A DNA stretch of 64,000 nt from Antrihabitans cavernicola (GTDB taxonomy: Bacteria > Actinomycetota > Actinomycetes > Mycobacteriales > Mycobacteriaceae), in contig NZ_VLNY01000004.1 in assembly GCF_008297975.1 (NCBI RefSeq), forward strand, positions 124,001-188,000, in the 5' to 3' direction. The notes below the pieces were generated by a model, which searched no databases, had not been told where the DNA came from, and saw only the letters and a list, made by a program, of their open reading frames with translations. Of the stretch, positions 9,375 to 18,611 are shown one piece after another. Both the position numbers and the translations under genes were made by a program. The stretch's first letter is position 1, and every line of letters begins with the position of its first letter.

Positions 9375-10609
9375 GTCCACTCGATGCGTTGTCGCGGACC
9401 GATCTCGCGACCCTGGTGCCCGAGCTGCTGCTGTGCGGCCAGCTGATCGATCGTTCCGGAATGGCCCACCTGATAGTCGAGTTCGGCCGCGAGGGAATGG
9501 CGCAGGTCGCGATCGAAGAGTGGCAGGCCGCCAGCCCCTGGTACACGCGGCGCATGCAGCGCGCGCTCGGGTTCGAAGGTGACGACGTTGTGACCATCTT
9601 CAAGGGTCTGCAACTCGACATCGGAGCGCCACCGCAATTCATGGACTTTCGCTTCCGCGTCGACGACCCCAGCCACGGCGAGTTCTGGCTCGACCACTGC
9701 GGTGCACTGATGGACGTCGAACCGCTAGGCGATGAGTACGTGTCCTCGATGTGCCACGACATCGAGGACCCCACCTTCGACGCGACCGCCCTGGCCACGA
9801 ATCCGCACGCGCAGGTGCGTCCGCTGCACCGCCCACCACGTCGACCATCGGACCGTCATCCGCACTGTGCGTGGACGGTGATCATCGACGAATCGCACGT
9901 TCCGCCTGTCGTGCAACCCCACACCGAAGCGATCGGTAAGACTGCCGCCGTGGTGGTGGAACTGACTGCGATCGATCGATCCGAGGAAGGCGCACAAAAC
10001 TATTCGGGCCCGCTGCTCGCAGACCTGCGTTTCGGCGACTTCTCCAGATCCGCTCTTGTGCGGATCGCGGAGGAGGTGTGCATGCAACACCACTTGTTGG
10101 CGTTGGCGTTTCTCGCCGCTGTGCGGACACGGGTCGGCGACGATGCGGCCCGTTCGATCGCACGGAAACAGCTGGCCGGTATCGCGGGTGTCGCGGCCGA
10201 GCGAATCCGGAATGCGCTGGATCTGCCTGCCGATCTCGCGGGCGCCGCCGGTGTGCTCGCAGTGCATCCTTTGCTGAGCCCGAAACAGTATGTGGAGAGC
10301 GATATTCGATTCGACGGCGAACGCCTGACGCTGTGGTTGGGCCGGAGCGGGCCGGTCGACGCGGACGGCGGGTGGCCGACGTTGCTCGACGCCGGGCATC
10401 TCGAACCGCTGCAGGCGTTGGTGCGTGGCGTGAACCCACATTTCACCGCACGGGTGATCAGCGAGGATCGCGACGGGCTGCTCCTGAACACCGACACCGA
10501 GGCCGAGCCCGCCGCCGAGTGCGTCGAAGTCGCCATCACCAAATGCAGTACGGGAGCGGCGTTCGTGTTTCAAGATCGAGGAATCCCGTTGCGGCTCTAT
10601 GTTGTTTGA
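9371..10609 (+). CDS. Conserved-looking protein of unknown function in the cyp51 operon
   Basis: A 412-residue protein I do not recognise. The GTG at 9371 overlaps the upstream stop (GTGA), which fixes the start. The N-terminal part carries a helical segment (GREGMAQVAIEEW, then a WYTRRMQRALGF run), followed by a segment rich in His, Asp and aromatic residues with DHCGALMDVEPLGDEYV and MCHDIEDPTFD. That spacing of H, D, C and E could hold a metal but is only suggestive. The middle has a basic, proline- and histidine-rich patch around HRPPRRPSDRHPH. No signal peptide or membrane helix is evident. Position between an NTF2-like protein and an acyl-CoA ligase implies a role in the same pathway. 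Confidence 0.7.
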   Translation: MSPLDALSRTDLATLVPELLLCGQLIDRSGMAHLIVEFGREGMAQVAIEEWQAASPWYTRRMQRALGFEGDDVVTIFKGLQLDIGAPPQFMDFRFRVDDPSHGEFWLDHCGALMDVEPLGDEYVSSMCHDIEDPTFDATALATNPHAQVRPLHRPPRRPSDRHPHCAWTVIIDESHVPPVVQPHTEAIGKTAAVVVELTAIDRSEEGAQNYSGPLLADLRFGDFSRSALVRIAEEVCMQHHLLALAFLAAVRTRVGDDAARSIARKQLAGIAGVAAERIRNALDLPADLAGAAGVLAVHPLLSPKQYVESDIRFDGERLTLWLGRSGPVDADGGWPTLLDAGHLEPLQALVRGVNPHFTARVISEDRDGLLLNTDTEAEPAAECVEVAITKCSTGAAFVFQDRGIPLRLYVV

Positions 10610-10632
10610 CCACTCGAACCGAAGGATCTGCC

Positions 10633-12264
10633 ATGGCCCACGCGTTTGCCGACCTGTTCGAGCATGCCGTCGATGCGATGCCCGACCGCGTTGCGCTCAT
10701 CGTGTCGGGAGAGCACGTCACCTTTCGTGAGCTCGACGAGCGGGCAAACCGGCTGGCACACCACTTCAAGGACGCCGGCTTCGGATTCGATGCACACGTC
10801 GGCATTCACATGCACAACTCGATCGAGACGATGGTCGCGGTGCTCGCCGCGTTCAAGATCCGCGCCGTCCCGGTGACGGTGAACTATCGCTACACCGTCG
10901 ACGAGTTGATCTACGTCTACGAGAACTCCGATCTGGATGCTCTCGTGTATCACCGCAGCTACGGCGAGCAGGTCGTCGGGGCAGTCGCGTCGGTACCTCG
11001 CATTCGCCACGTCGTGGTGGCTCCGGACGAGATCGCGTCGGGAGACGAGCCGGTCGTGCCCGAGGGGATCGAGTACGACGACGCGTTGGCCGATTCGTCG
11101 CCGACCCGCGACTTCGCTGAACGGTCGGGCGACGATGTCTACATCCTCTACACGGGTGGGACCACCGGCAGGCCGAAGGGCGTGGTGTGGCGGCAAGAGG
11201 ACATGTGGCGCGTCTTGGGCGGCGGCTACGACTTCTATTCCGGTGTGCCCGTGGCAGACGAGTATCAGCAGTCTCGAGTCGGCGCCGCGTCGGATATGCC
11301 CATGCGGATGCTGATTCTGCCGCCTCTCATCCACACGTCGGCTCTGATGCCGAGCTTCACTTTTCTGTTCGCCGGGAACACGGTGCTCTACGTTCCCGCA
11401 TTCGATGCGACGAAGGTCTGGCAGGTGGTCGCCGAGGAGAAGCCCATGGTCATGGTGATCACCGGCGACGCCATGGGGCGGCCACTCATCGAGGCGCACG
11501 CACAGCTGCAGCTGGACACGTCGAGTCTTGCCGTCGTCGCATCGGGTGCGGCCCTGTTCTCCGGCTCGGTGAAGGATGCATTCTTCGACCAGTTCCCGAA
11601 TCTGATGATTTCCGACTCGGTGGGCTCGTCCGAAACAGGTTTCGGTGGAATCGGTTTCGCGAGCAAGGGCACGCAACAGCGCGGTGGGCCGACGATCGGT
11701 TCCAACCGTTTCACGGTGGTGGTCGACGATGACGGCAACGTACTTCAACCGGGTTCGGGCGCCGAGGGCTGGCTGACAAAGCTCGGGAACGTTCCGATCG
11801 GCTACTACAAGGATCCGGTGAAGTCGGCGGAGATCTTTCGCACCGTCGACGGTGCGCGCGCTGTAGTCACGGGGGATCGTGCCCGGGTCGAGGCGGATGG
11901 CTCCGTCACCCTACTGGGCCGCGGCAACATGGTGATCAACACCGGCGGTGAAAAGGTGTTCGCCGAGGAGGTCGAGGCGGTGGTGAAAGCTCACGGCGAC
12001 GTCTACGACGCGATTGTCATCGGTATGCCCGACGACAGGTGGGGCAGCCGTGTCACCGCCGTCCTGCAGACTCGTGACCACGCGTCCATCGATTTCGATT
12101 CGCTGGAGAAGCACGCGCGAAACCAGCTGGCAGGCTACAAGATTCCGCGATCGTTCTGGATTGTGGAGCAGGTGATGCGCGCTCCGAGCGGCAAGCCCGA
12201 TTACCGCTGGGCAAAGGAATTCGCAGAGAACAACGAACCGTCGCATCGCATCGGGCTCACCTGA
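10633..12264 (+). CDS. Acyl-CoA synthetase / AMP-forming CoA ligase, FadD19-like
   Basis: A 543-residue adenylate-forming ligase. The P-loop-like YTGGTTGRPKG is at residues 173-183. The adenylation hinge region reads LLGRGNMVINTGGEKVFAEE, and the C-terminal lysine motif APSGKPDYRWAK matches acyl-CoA synthetases. The pattern IGYYKDPVKSAEIF and the SDSVGSSETGFGG core closely resemble, from memory, M. tuberculosis FadD19, which activates the cholesterol side-chain C26 acid. A GAAGGA ribosome site lies 6 nt before the ATG. It is the last gene of the P450 operon and would convert a carboxylate made by the oxidative enzymes to its CoA thioester. Confidence 0.9.
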   Translation: MAHAFADLFEHAVDAMPDRVALIVSGEHVTFRELDERANRLAHHFKDAGFGFDAHVGIHMHNSIETMVAVLAAFKIRAVPVTVNYRYTVDELIYVYENSDLDALVYHRSYGEQVVGAVASVPRIRHVVVAPDEIASGDEPVVPEGIEYDDALADSSPTRDFAERSGDDVYILYTGGTTGRPKGVVWRQEDMWRVLGGGYDFYSGVPVADEYQQSRVGAASDMPMRMLILPPLIHTSALMPSFTFLFAGNTVLYVPAFDATKVWQVVAEEKPMVMVITGDAMGRPLIEAHAQLQLDTSSLAVVASGAALFSGSVKDAFFDQFPNLMISDSVGSSETGFGGIGFASKGTQQRGGPTIGSNRFTVVVDDDGNVLQPGSGAEGWLTKLGNVPIGYYKDPVKSAEIFRTVDGARAVVTGDRARVEADGSVTLLGRGNMVINTGGEKVFAEEVEAVVKAHGDVYDAIVIGMPDDRWGSRVTAVLQTRDHASIDFDSLEKHARNQLAGYKIPRSFWIVEQVMRAPSGKPDYRWAKEFAENNEPSHRIGLT

Positions 12265-12301
12265 TCGCGAGCGTCTCCGGGTAGTGACCTCGGCTTACTG
12301 T

Positions 12302-12312
12302 TGGTCATACCT
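12302..12312. promoter_or_regulatory. Possible LldR/GntR-type operator upstream of lutA
   Basis: TGGTCATACCT lies 24 bp before the lutA start. It fits the TNGTNNNACNA operator pattern described for LldR-type FCD-GntR repressors of lactate genes, with one mismatch at the last position. No GntR gene is in the window, so regulation in trans would be needed. An 11-bp near-match can occur by chance. Confidence 0.28.
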
Positions 12313-12335
12313 CATCGACGATTTCGGAGGGCCAC

Positions 12336-13091
12336 ATGCGCATCGCGCTGTTCGCCACATGCATGGGAGACACGATGTTTCCAAATGCGGTCAAGGCAAC
12401 CGCCCTGCTGCTGACCAGGCTCGGGCACGAGGTGGTCTTCCCTCCTGGCCAGACGTGCTGCGGCCAGATGCACATCAACACCGGCTACCAACCCGATGCG
12501 CTTCCGCTCGTCGCGAACTTCGCCGACAACTTCGGTGACGGATCCATCGATGCCGTCGTCGCGCCGTCCGGTTCGTGTGTCGGATCGGTTCGGCATCAAC
12601 ACGAGATCGTGGCCTCGCGGTACGGAACTGCCGGCCTGTGCGGGCAGGTCGAGCGGGTGAAGGCCAAGACGTACGAGCTGTCCGAGTTGCTCGTCGACGT
12701 GCTGGGGGTGACCGACGTCGGTGCGTATTACCCGCACCGCGTCACCTATCACCCCACGTGTCATTCGCTTCGGATGCTGCGAGTGGGCGACAAGCCGCTG
12801 CGGCTGCTGCGGGCGGTGCGCGACATCGACCTCGTCGAACTGCCGGAGGCCGATGTGTGTTGCGGTTTCGGCGGCACCTTCGCCATCAAGAACGCGGAGA
12901 CCTCGACGGCGATGCTCGCCGACAAGATTCGCAACGTCGCGGGTACCGGTGCCGAATTCTGTTGTGCGAGTGACTCGTCATGCCTCATGCACATCGGTGG
13001 CGGCATGACGCGACTGCAGATGGGAACGCGCACCGTTCACCTCGCCGAGATCTTGGCGTCGGTCGAGAAGCCTGTGGCGGTGACCGCATGA
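12336..13091 (+). CDS. lutA: LutA-like (Fe-S)-binding subunit of L-lactate oxidation complex
   Basis: A 251-residue protein with two cysteine-rich (CCG) domains: QTCCGQMH with C41-C42, and VCCGFGG with C175-C176. These are the signature of LutA/YkgE and of heterodisulfide reductase-type subunits. A ribosome site GGAGGG lies about 6 nt before the ATG. With LutB and LutC it forms the cytoplasmic iron-sulfur complex that oxidises L-lactate to pyruvate. The next gene starts within its stop codon (ATGA). No lactate permease is adjacent. Confidence 0.92.
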   Translation: MRIALFATCMGDTMFPNAVKATALLLTRLGHEVVFPPGQTCCGQMHINTGYQPDALPLVANFADNFGDGSIDAVVAPSGSCVGSVRHQHEIVASRYGTAGLCGQVERVKAKTYELSELLVDVLGVTDVGAYYPHRVTYHPTCHSLRMLRVGDKPLRLLRAVRDIDLVELPEADVCCGFGGTFAIKNAETSTAMLADKIRNVAGTGAEFCCASDSSCLMHIGGGMTRLQMGTRTVHLAEILASVEKPVAVTA

Positions 13092-14602
13092 GTCCCGTCA
13101 CGCTCGGCTTGCCCGCCCTGCCGCCGCGCTCACCACACGGTTCCGGCAACCTGCGGGGGGCCGAGAAGTTCCCCGCGGCCGCCCATCATGAATTGGCGAA
13201 CGGTCAGCTGCGCCGCAACCTCGGCAAGGCGACCCACTCCATTTTCGAGAAGCGCATCCACGTGACCGGCGAGTTGCCCGACTGGGAGCAGCTACGCGAT
13301 ACCGGCTCCGCGATCAAGACGGACGCGATGAATCGTCTTCCGGAACTGCTGGAGCAGTTGGAAGCCACGGTCACCGAGCACGGGGGAGTCGTGCATTGGG
13401 CGACGGATGCCGACGAAGCCAACGACATCGTCACCCGCCTCGTCCGCGATACCGGCTCGGACGAGGTCATCAAGGTGAAGTCGATGGCAACCCAGGAGAT
13501 CGGCCTCAACGAACATCTCGAATCCGAAGGCATCACGGCATACGAGACCGACCTGGCCGAGTTGATCGTCCAGCTCGGCCACGACAAGCCGTCGCACATT
13601 CTGGTGCCCGCGATCCATCGCAATCGCTCCGAGATCCGCGAGATCTTCCTCCGGGAAATGCCGGGAGTCGATCCCGATCTGGACGACAACCCGGTTCATC
13701 TTGCGGCGGAAGCCCGAAACTTCTTGCGGCGCAAGTTCATGACGACTCCAGTGGCGATCTCGGGGGCCAATTTCGGTATCGCCGACACGGGGACGCTCGG
13801 GGTGGTCGAGTCCGAGGGCAACGGTCGGATGTGCTTGACGTTGCCGCGGACCCTCATCACCGTGATGGGCATCGAGAAGGTGCTGCCGACGTACTCGGAC
13901 CTCGAGGTATTTCTCCAACTGCTCCCTCGCTCGTCGACGGGGGAGCGGATGAATCCGTACACGTCGATGTGGACCGGCGTGACAACCGACGACGGACCGC
14001 AGGAGTTCCACCTCGTCCTGCTCGACAACGGCCGTACCGCGGCATTGGCCGACAAGATCGGGCGGGCGGCGCTGAATTGCATCCGCTGCTCGGCGTGTCT
14101 GAACGTGTGCCCGGTCTACGAGCGCACCGGCGGGCACGCCTACGGCTCCACCTACCCAGGCCCGATCGGCGCGGTGTTGACCCCGCAGCTGGCAGGCATG
14201 GAGGACAAGAACGATCCGAATTCGACGCTGCCGTTCGCGTCCAGCCTCTGCGGCGCCTGCTTCGATGCGTGCCCGGTGAAGATCGATATCCCGTCGCTGT
14301 TGGTGGAACTGCGCCACCAAAAGGTGGAGAAGGCCCGATTCGGCGTGGAGGCTGCGGCGATGAAGGCGGCGTCGGTAGCGATGTCGTCGGCACGCAAATT
14401 CACCACCGCGCAGAAGGCGGCAGGACTGGGACGTCTGGTGGCGGGAAAGAAGGGGAAGATTTCGACGCTGCCGCCTCCGTTGAACGGCTGGACCGAGGCT
14501 CGCGACATACCGGCGCCCCCGAAACAGACGTTTCGGGACTGGTGGAACTCCGATACCGGCCGCGCGGAGATTGCGGCGGCTCGGCCGGAGAATCGGTCAT
14601 GA
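13088..14602 (+). CDS. lutB: LutB-like iron-sulfur protein of L-lactate oxidation
   Basis: A 504-residue protein. The N-terminal two thirds is the LutB/LUD domain, with GIADTGTLGVVESEGNGR near 225-240. The C-terminal third carries two [4Fe-4S] motifs, CIRCSACLNVCP starting at C331 and CGACFDACPVKI starting at C388. Length and order match LutB/YkgF. It overlaps lutA by 4 bp and lutC by 4 bp, so the three products should be made in step. Several long overlapping frames on both strands here are coding shadows. Confidence 0.94.
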   Translation: MSPVTLGLPALPPRSPHGSGNLRGAEKFPAAAHHELANGQLRRNLGKATHSIFEKRIHVTGELPDWEQLRDTGSAIKTDAMNRLPELLEQLEATVTEHGGVVHWATDADEANDIVTRLVRDTGSDEVIKVKSMATQEIGLNEHLESEGITAYETDLAELIVQLGHDKPSHILVPAIHRNRSEIREIFLREMPGVDPDLDDNPVHLAAEARNFLRRKFMTTPVAISGANFGIADTGTLGVVESEGNGRMCLTLPRTLITVMGIEKVLPTYSDLEVFLQLLPRSSTGERMNPYTSMWTGVTTDDGPQEFHLVLLDNGRTAALADKIGRAALNCIRCSACLNVCPVYERTGGHAYGSTYPGPIGAVLTPQLAGMEDKNDPNSTLPFASSLCGACFDACPVKIDIPSLLVELRHQKVEKARFGVEAAAMKAASVAMSSARKFTTAQKAAGLGRLVAGKKGKISTLPPPLNGWTEARDIPAPPKQTFRDWWNSDTGRAEIAAARPENRS

Positions 14603-15222
14603 GCTCCCGGGACGTGATTCTGGGTCGAGTACGCGACGCGCTGACGCTGGCACCACCGGTGCCGCAGCAGATTCCCCGCGAGTACCGGACAGGGCAGACC
14701 CTCGGTCACACCGAGCGGCGGGATCTGCTCGTCGATCGGCTGGTCGACTATCGGGCGAAGGTGTACCCATGCGCTGCCGCAGATCTCGCGGGGACCATTG
14801 CGCAGGTGCTTCGCGATGCAGGCGTCGAGAGGGTGGGAGTGCCTGCCGGACTGGATGATTCGTGGCTCGAGCAATTCGACGGCGAGGTGGTGGTCGACTC
14901 CGCGGACGTTCCCGCTCCAGCCCTGGAATCGCTCGATGGTGTGGTGACCGCATCGACGGTCACGTGTGCCGAAACCGGAACCATCTTCTTGGACGGTAGC
15001 CCGGATCAGGGTCGGCGCGCGCTGACGTTGGTGCCCGATCTGCACGTGTGTGTCGTCCCGCTCTCGAGCGTCGAGGTGGGCTTACCGGAAGCGATGGCGA
15101 TGCTGGTGCCCGAGCGGCCGACAACCATGATCAGTGGGCCGTCGGCGACGTCGGATATCGAACTCGAGCGAGTCGAGGGTGTGCACGGGCCGAGAAATCT
15201 GCACGTGGTGATCGTCGAGTGA
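14599..15222 (+). CDS. lutC: LutC/LUD-domain protein of L-lactate oxidation
   Basis: A 207-residue LUD-domain protein. It has the family features of a degenerate N-terminal helical region (RDVILGRVRDAL), a central ESLDGVVTASTVTCAETGTIF segment comparable to LutC/YkgG, and SGPSATSDIELERVEGVHGP near the C-terminus. The ATG overlaps the lutB stop. It completes the lutABC operon. No hairpin terminator is seen between its stop and the convergent tRNA-Gly gene 20 bp away. Confidence 0.92.
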   Translation: MSSRDVILGRVRDALTLAPPVPQQIPREYRTGQTLGHTERRDLLVDRLVDYRAKVYPCAAADLAGTIAQVLRDAGVERVGVPAGLDDSWLEQFDGEVVVDSADVPAPALESLDGVVTASTVTCAETGTIFLDGSPDQGRRALTLVPDLHVCVVPLSSVEVGLPEAMAMLVPERPTTMISGPSATSDIELERVEGVHGPRNLHVVIVE

Positions 15223-15242
15223 CGAGGTGGGCCGAATGATCG

Positions 15243-15316
15243 TGGAGCGGGCGACGGGAATCGAACCCGCGTAATCAGTTTGGAAGACTGAGGCTCTACC
15301 ATTGAGCTACGCCCGC
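15243..15316 (-). tRNA. tRNA-Gly (anticodon UCC)
   Basis: On the minus strand GCGGGCG pairs with CGCCCGC to close the acceptor stem. The D arm includes AGCTCAATGGTAGAGC. The anticodon stem TCAGT/ACTGA encloses the loop CTTCCAA with anticodon UCC at positions 34-36. The T loop is GGTTCGATTCC, the discriminator is U, and CCA is encoded (complement of 15243-15245). It is divergent from tRNA-Pro and convergent with lutC. Confidence 0.96.
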
Positions 15317-15383
15317 AAGCAGACGACATCCATGGGATCGCCACCGATGTCGTATGCGTTGACAGACTGTACCGAACCTCGCT

Positions 15384-15413
15384 TTGGAATCGGTAATCGG
15401 GTGATCGTAGGAT
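15384..15413 (+). promoter_or_regulatory. Putative promoter of tRNA-Pro
   Basis: TTGGAA (15384-15389) and TAGGAT (15408-15413) are separated by 18 bp, a good sigma-70-type spacing. Predicted transcription would begin near 15420, about 55 nt before the mature tRNA-Pro 5' end. Confidence 0.5.
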
Positions 15414-15475
15414 GACGTGCCGGTTCTTCACCGATGGAGTCTGCGCGATCGAATTTTTTCGGTGTCTGTTGGGAA

Positions 15476-15552
<77 letters not shown>

Positions 15553-15644
15553 ACATGGAGCGGGCGAACTCTCGTCCGACTTCATGACCTGATCGCCACA
15601 CCGGCGAACGATGAGAAGAACACCACCACCTAAGGAGCATGTCC

Positions 15645-17027
15645 GTGAAGAGCACCGTCGAGCAGCTGAGCCCGACGCGAGTCCGGATCAACGTTGAGGT
15701 GCCCTTCGAGGAGCTCAAGCCTGATTTCGACCGCGCCTACAAGGCGCTTGCGCAGCAGATCCGCGTCCCCGGCTTCCGTCCGGGCAAGGCGCCCGCGAAG
15801 CTTCTCGAAGCCCGCGTCGGTCGCGGTGCGGTGCTGGAGCAGGTCGTCAACGACGCCCTCCCCGGCCGCTACAGCGAAGCCGTCACCGAGCAGCAGATCA
15901 AGCCCCTCGGCCAGCCCGAGATCGAGATCACCAAGCTCGAAGACGGCCAAGAGCTGAACTTCAGCGCCGAGGTCGACATTCGGCCCGAGGTGACGTTGCC
16001 CGACTACAGCACCATCAACGTGGTCGTCGACCCGGTCACGATCACCGACGCCGACATCGAGGAGCAGTTGCTCTCGCTGCGCCAACGCTTCGGCACCCTC
16101 ACCGGTGTCGAGCGGGCAACGCAGGACGGCGACTTCGTCTCGATCGATCTGTCCGCGACGGTCGACGGCAACGATGTGCCCGAGGCCAGCGCGAACGGCC
16201 TGTCGCACGAGGTCGGTTCGGGCCAGCTGATCGAAGGCCTCGACGAGGCGATCATCGGCCTGGCAGCGGGGGAGTCCAAGGACTTCACCTCCAAGCTGGT
16301 CGCGGGCGATTTCGCTGATCAGGACGCCGTTGTCACCGTGAAGGTCGTGACCGTCAAGGAGCGCGAGCTGCCCGCAGAGGACGACGAGTTCGCCCAGCTG
16401 GCGAGCGAGTTCGACACCCTCGACGAGCTGAAGTCCGACCTGCGCGAGCGGGTCAGCCGCGTCAAGAAGGTCGAGCAGGCCGGCGAGATCCGCGACAAGG
16501 TGTTGGAGTCGCTGCTCGAGACCGTCGAGCTGCCGTTGCCCGAGGCCGTCGTCAAGGCCGAGGTCGACAACCAGATTCACGACGCGATCCACGGTCTCGA
16601 TCACGATGAAGAGCAGCTCGCCGCACTGCTCGAGGAGCAGGGCAGCAGCCGCGAGCAGTTCGACGCGGAGGCCAAGGAGTCCGCCGAGCGTTCGGTGAAG
16701 ACCCAGCTGCTGCTCGACGCGATTGCCGAGGACGAAGGCACCGAGGTCGGGCAGGAGGAGCTGACCGAGCGGATCGTCTTCCAGGCGCAGCGCTACGGCA
16801 TTTCGCCTGAGCAGTTCATCCAGCAGGTGTCGCAGAACAACCAGCTCGGTGCCATTTTTGCCGACGTGCGTCGCGGCAAGGCGCTGGCAGGCGTCGTCGA
16901 GAAGGCGGGCGTCAAGGACACCGAGGGCAACGTCATCGACACCAGCGAGCTGTTCGGCAGCAGCCCGGACACCGCGGTCGACGAGGCCGAGACCGTCGAC
17001 GAGACCGATTCCGGCGAAGAGAAGTAA
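15645..17027 (+). CDS. tig: Trigger factor, ribosome-associated chaperone / peptidyl-prolyl isomerase
   Basis: A 460-residue trigger factor. The N-terminal ribosome-binding domain carries the signature [12 protein letters not shown] near residues 44-55. The FKBP-like domain follows ([10 protein letters not shown] ... [17 protein letters not shown]), then the C-terminal helical arms and a long acidic tail. The GTG at 15645 is chosen because AAGGAG ends 7 nt upstream and it gives the conserved [14 protein letters not shown]-terminus; the ATG at 15639 is only 1 nt from that ribosome site. It is a single-gene unit upstream of clpP1-clpP2, closed by a hairpin. It binds near the ribosome exit tunnel and protects nascent chains. 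Confidence 0.96.
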   Translation: MKSTVEQLSPTRVRINVEVPFEELKPDFDRAYKALAQQIRVPGFRPGKAPAKLLEARVGRGAVLEQVVNDALPGRYSEAVTEQQIKPLGQPEIEITKLEDGQELNFSAEVDIRPEVTLPDYSTINVVVDPVTITDADIEEQLLSLRQRFGTLTGVERATQDGDFVSIDLSATVDGNDVPEASANGLSHEVGSGQLIEGLDEAIIGLAAGESKDFTSKLVAGDFADQDAVVTVKVVTVKERELPAEDDEFAQLASEFDTLDELKSDLRERVSRVKKVEQAGEIRDKVLESLLETVELPLPEAVVKAEVDNQIHDAIHGLDHDEEQLAALLEEQGSSREQFDAEAKESAERSVKTQLLLDAIAEDEGTEVGQEELTERIVFQAQRYGISPEQFIQQVSQNNQLGAIFADVRRGKALAGVVEKAGVKDTEGNVIDTSELFGSSPDTAVDEAETVDETDSGEEK

Positions 17028-17049
17028 GCGGCGGGTTTCCGCTTTGAGC

Positions 17050-17089
17050 GAAGTAAGGCGGCGCCGGGACTCCGGCGCCGCCTTGCTTC
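17050..17089 (+). terminator. Hairpin terminator after tig
   Basis: Arms of 18 nt (17050-17067 and 17072-17089) pair with one G-T wobble around a GACT loop. The stem is very GC-rich and lies 22 nt after the tig stop. There is no T run, as is common in actinobacteria. Confidence 0.75.
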
Positions 17090-17205
17090 GTTAGTGTCAA
17101 TGTCAGGCATCGCGAAGGCGAGGGTGAGCGAAGCATCGGAGCGAACCCCGAGTCCAGTCGATGCGCGCAACGCAACAAGTCAGCCAGCAAGAGAAGGCAG
17201 GTACC

Positions 17206-17847
17206 GTGACAAATAATCAATACGCACTGGGCAGCGACGGTTCACCGCGGGGTCCAGTCATGACGTCCGCTGCAGCGGGTCTCAACCTGAGCGACTCCGT
17301 CTACGAGCGGCTGCTGCGTGAGCGCATCATCTTCCTCGGTACGCAGGTGGACGACGACATCGCCAACAAGCTGTGCGCCCAGATTCTGTTGCTCACCGCC
17401 GAGGATCCCACCAAGGACATCGCGCTCTACATCAACTCGCCGGGTGGTTCGGTCACCGCGGGTATGGCCATCTTCGACACGATGACCTTCGCCGAGTGCG
17501 ACGTTGCCACCTACGGGATGGGTCTTGCCGCGTCGATGGGACAGTTCCTGCTCACCGCGGGCACCAAAGGCAAGCGGTATGCGCTGCCGCACGCGCGCAT
17601 CATGATGCACCAGCCCTCCGCAGGCATCGGTGGCACCGCCGCCGACATCGCGATCATGGCCGAGCAGTTCGTCTCCACCAAGCGTGAGATGAACGAGCTG
17701 AACGCGCTGCACACCGGAAAGTCTGTCGAGCAGGTCACCGCCGACGCGGATCGCGACCGGTGGTTCACGGCACAGGAAGCGCTCGAGTACGGCTTCGTCG
17801 ACCACGTCATCACCCGCGCAGCGCAGGCAGGCGGAACCGGGGTCTGA
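17206..17847 (+). CDS. clpP1: ATP-dependent Clp protease proteolytic subunit ClpP1
   Basis: A serine protease of about 213 residues from the GTG at 17206. With that start, the catalytic serine is S110 in GLAASMGQF, the histidine is H135 in MMHQPS, and the aspartate lies in the DADRDRWF region near 185. Upstream of the GTG is a weak AAGGCAGG ribosome site. An ATG at 17260 would give a 195-residue form closer to mature ClpP and cannot be excluded; an in-frame ATG at 17161 lacks a ribosome site. ClpP1 and ClpP2 form a mixed double-heptamer ring that works with ClpX or ClpC. It is followed 50 bp later by clpP2. Confidence 0.93.
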   Translation: MTNNQYALGSDGSPRGPVMTSAAAGLNLSDSVYERLLRERIIFLGTQVDDDIANKLCAQILLLTAEDPTKDIALYINSPGGSVTAGMAIFDTMTFAECDVATYGMGLAASMGQFLLTAGTKGKRYALPHARIMMHQPSAGIGGTAADIAIMAEQFVSTKREMNELNALHTGKSVEQVTADADRDRWFTAQEALEYGFVDHVITRAAQAGGTGV

Positions 17848-17897
17848 CGTTCTCGTCGTTGCCCGTCCGCCACACACAGAAGACTTCGGAGAAAACA

Positions 17898-18560
17898 ATG
17901 ACTGATTTCGACCCGCGAAAGATGGGTTCGACGGCACCCCAGATGCCGCAATCGCGCTACATCCTGCCGTCGTTCATCGAGCACTCCAGTTACGGCGTCA
18001 AGGAGTCCAACCCGTACAACAAGCTCTTCGAGGAGCGCATCATCTTCCTCGGCGTGCAGGTGGACGACGCATCGGCCAACGACATCATGGCGCAGCTGCT
18101 TGTGCTCGAGTCGCTCGATCCCGACCGCGACATCACCATGTACATCAACTCGCCCGGTGGCTCGTTCACCTCGCTCATGGCGATCTACGACACGATGCAG
18201 TACGTCCGCGCAGACGTCGCGACGGTCTGCCTCGGTCAGGCTGCATCCGCTGCCGCCGTGCTGCTTGCCGCGGGTACGCCCGGCAAGCGGGCGGCATTGC
18301 CCAACGCCCGTGTCCTGATCCACCAGCCGTCCGTCGAGGGTGGCATCCAGGGGCAGGTCTCGGACCTCGAGATTCAGGCCGCCGAGATCGAGCGCATGCG
18401 TCGTCTGATGGAAACGACGCTGGCGCGTCACACCGGCAAGGACGCCGACGTGATCCGCAAGGACACCGACCGCGACAAGATTCTCACCGCCGATGCAGCC
18501 AAGGAATACGGCATCATCGACACCGTTTTCGAGTACCGGAAACTGAGCGCTCGGAAATAA
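17898..18560 (+). CDS. clpP2: ATP-dependent Clp protease proteolytic subunit ClpP2
   Basis: A 220-residue ClpP paralogue. The catalytic serine is S117 in GQAASAAAV, the histidine is H142 in LIHQPS, and the aspartate lies in KDTDRDK near the C-terminus. The N-terminal extension [17 protein letters not shown] is longer than in E. coli and is typical of actinobacterial ClpP2. The start is fixed by alignment length and a purine-rich CGGAGAAAAC upstream. It is cotranscribed with clpP1 and ended by a strong hairpin. Confidence 0.95.
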   Translation: MTDFDPRKMGSTAPQMPQSRYILPSFIEHSSYGVKESNPYNKLFEERIIFLGVQVDDASANDIMAQLLVLESLDPDRDITMYINSPGGSFTSLMAIYDTMQYVRADVATVCLGQAASAAAVLLAAGTPGKRAALPNARVLIHQPSVEGGIQGQVSDLEIQAAEIERMRRLMETTLARHTGKDADVIRKDTDRDKILTADAAKEYGIIDTVFEYRKLSARK

Positions 18561-18567
18561 AGAGGAC

Positions 18568-18611
18568 GGTTCTCCCGCGACACGCCGCAGCGGCGAGGTT
18601 GCGGGAGAACC
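18568..18611 (+). terminator. Strong hairpin terminator after clpP2
   Basis: A perfect 11-bp outer stem GGTTCTCCCGC (18568-18578) / GCGGGAGAACC (18601-18611) encloses a second small stem GCCGC/GCGGC. It begins 8 nt after the clpP2 stop. It separates clpP1-clpP2 from clpX. Confidence 0.8.

Noticed and set aside
15639-15641. ATG as start of trigger factor
   Set aside because: It lies 1 nt from AAGGAG, too close. GTG 15645 has 7-nt spacing and gives the conserved N-terminus.
17101-17160. ClgR-type operator before clpP1
   Set aside because: CGC-GAAG-GCG near 17111 has a 4-nt rather than 5-nt spacer and lacks the flanking consensus, so it is not supported.
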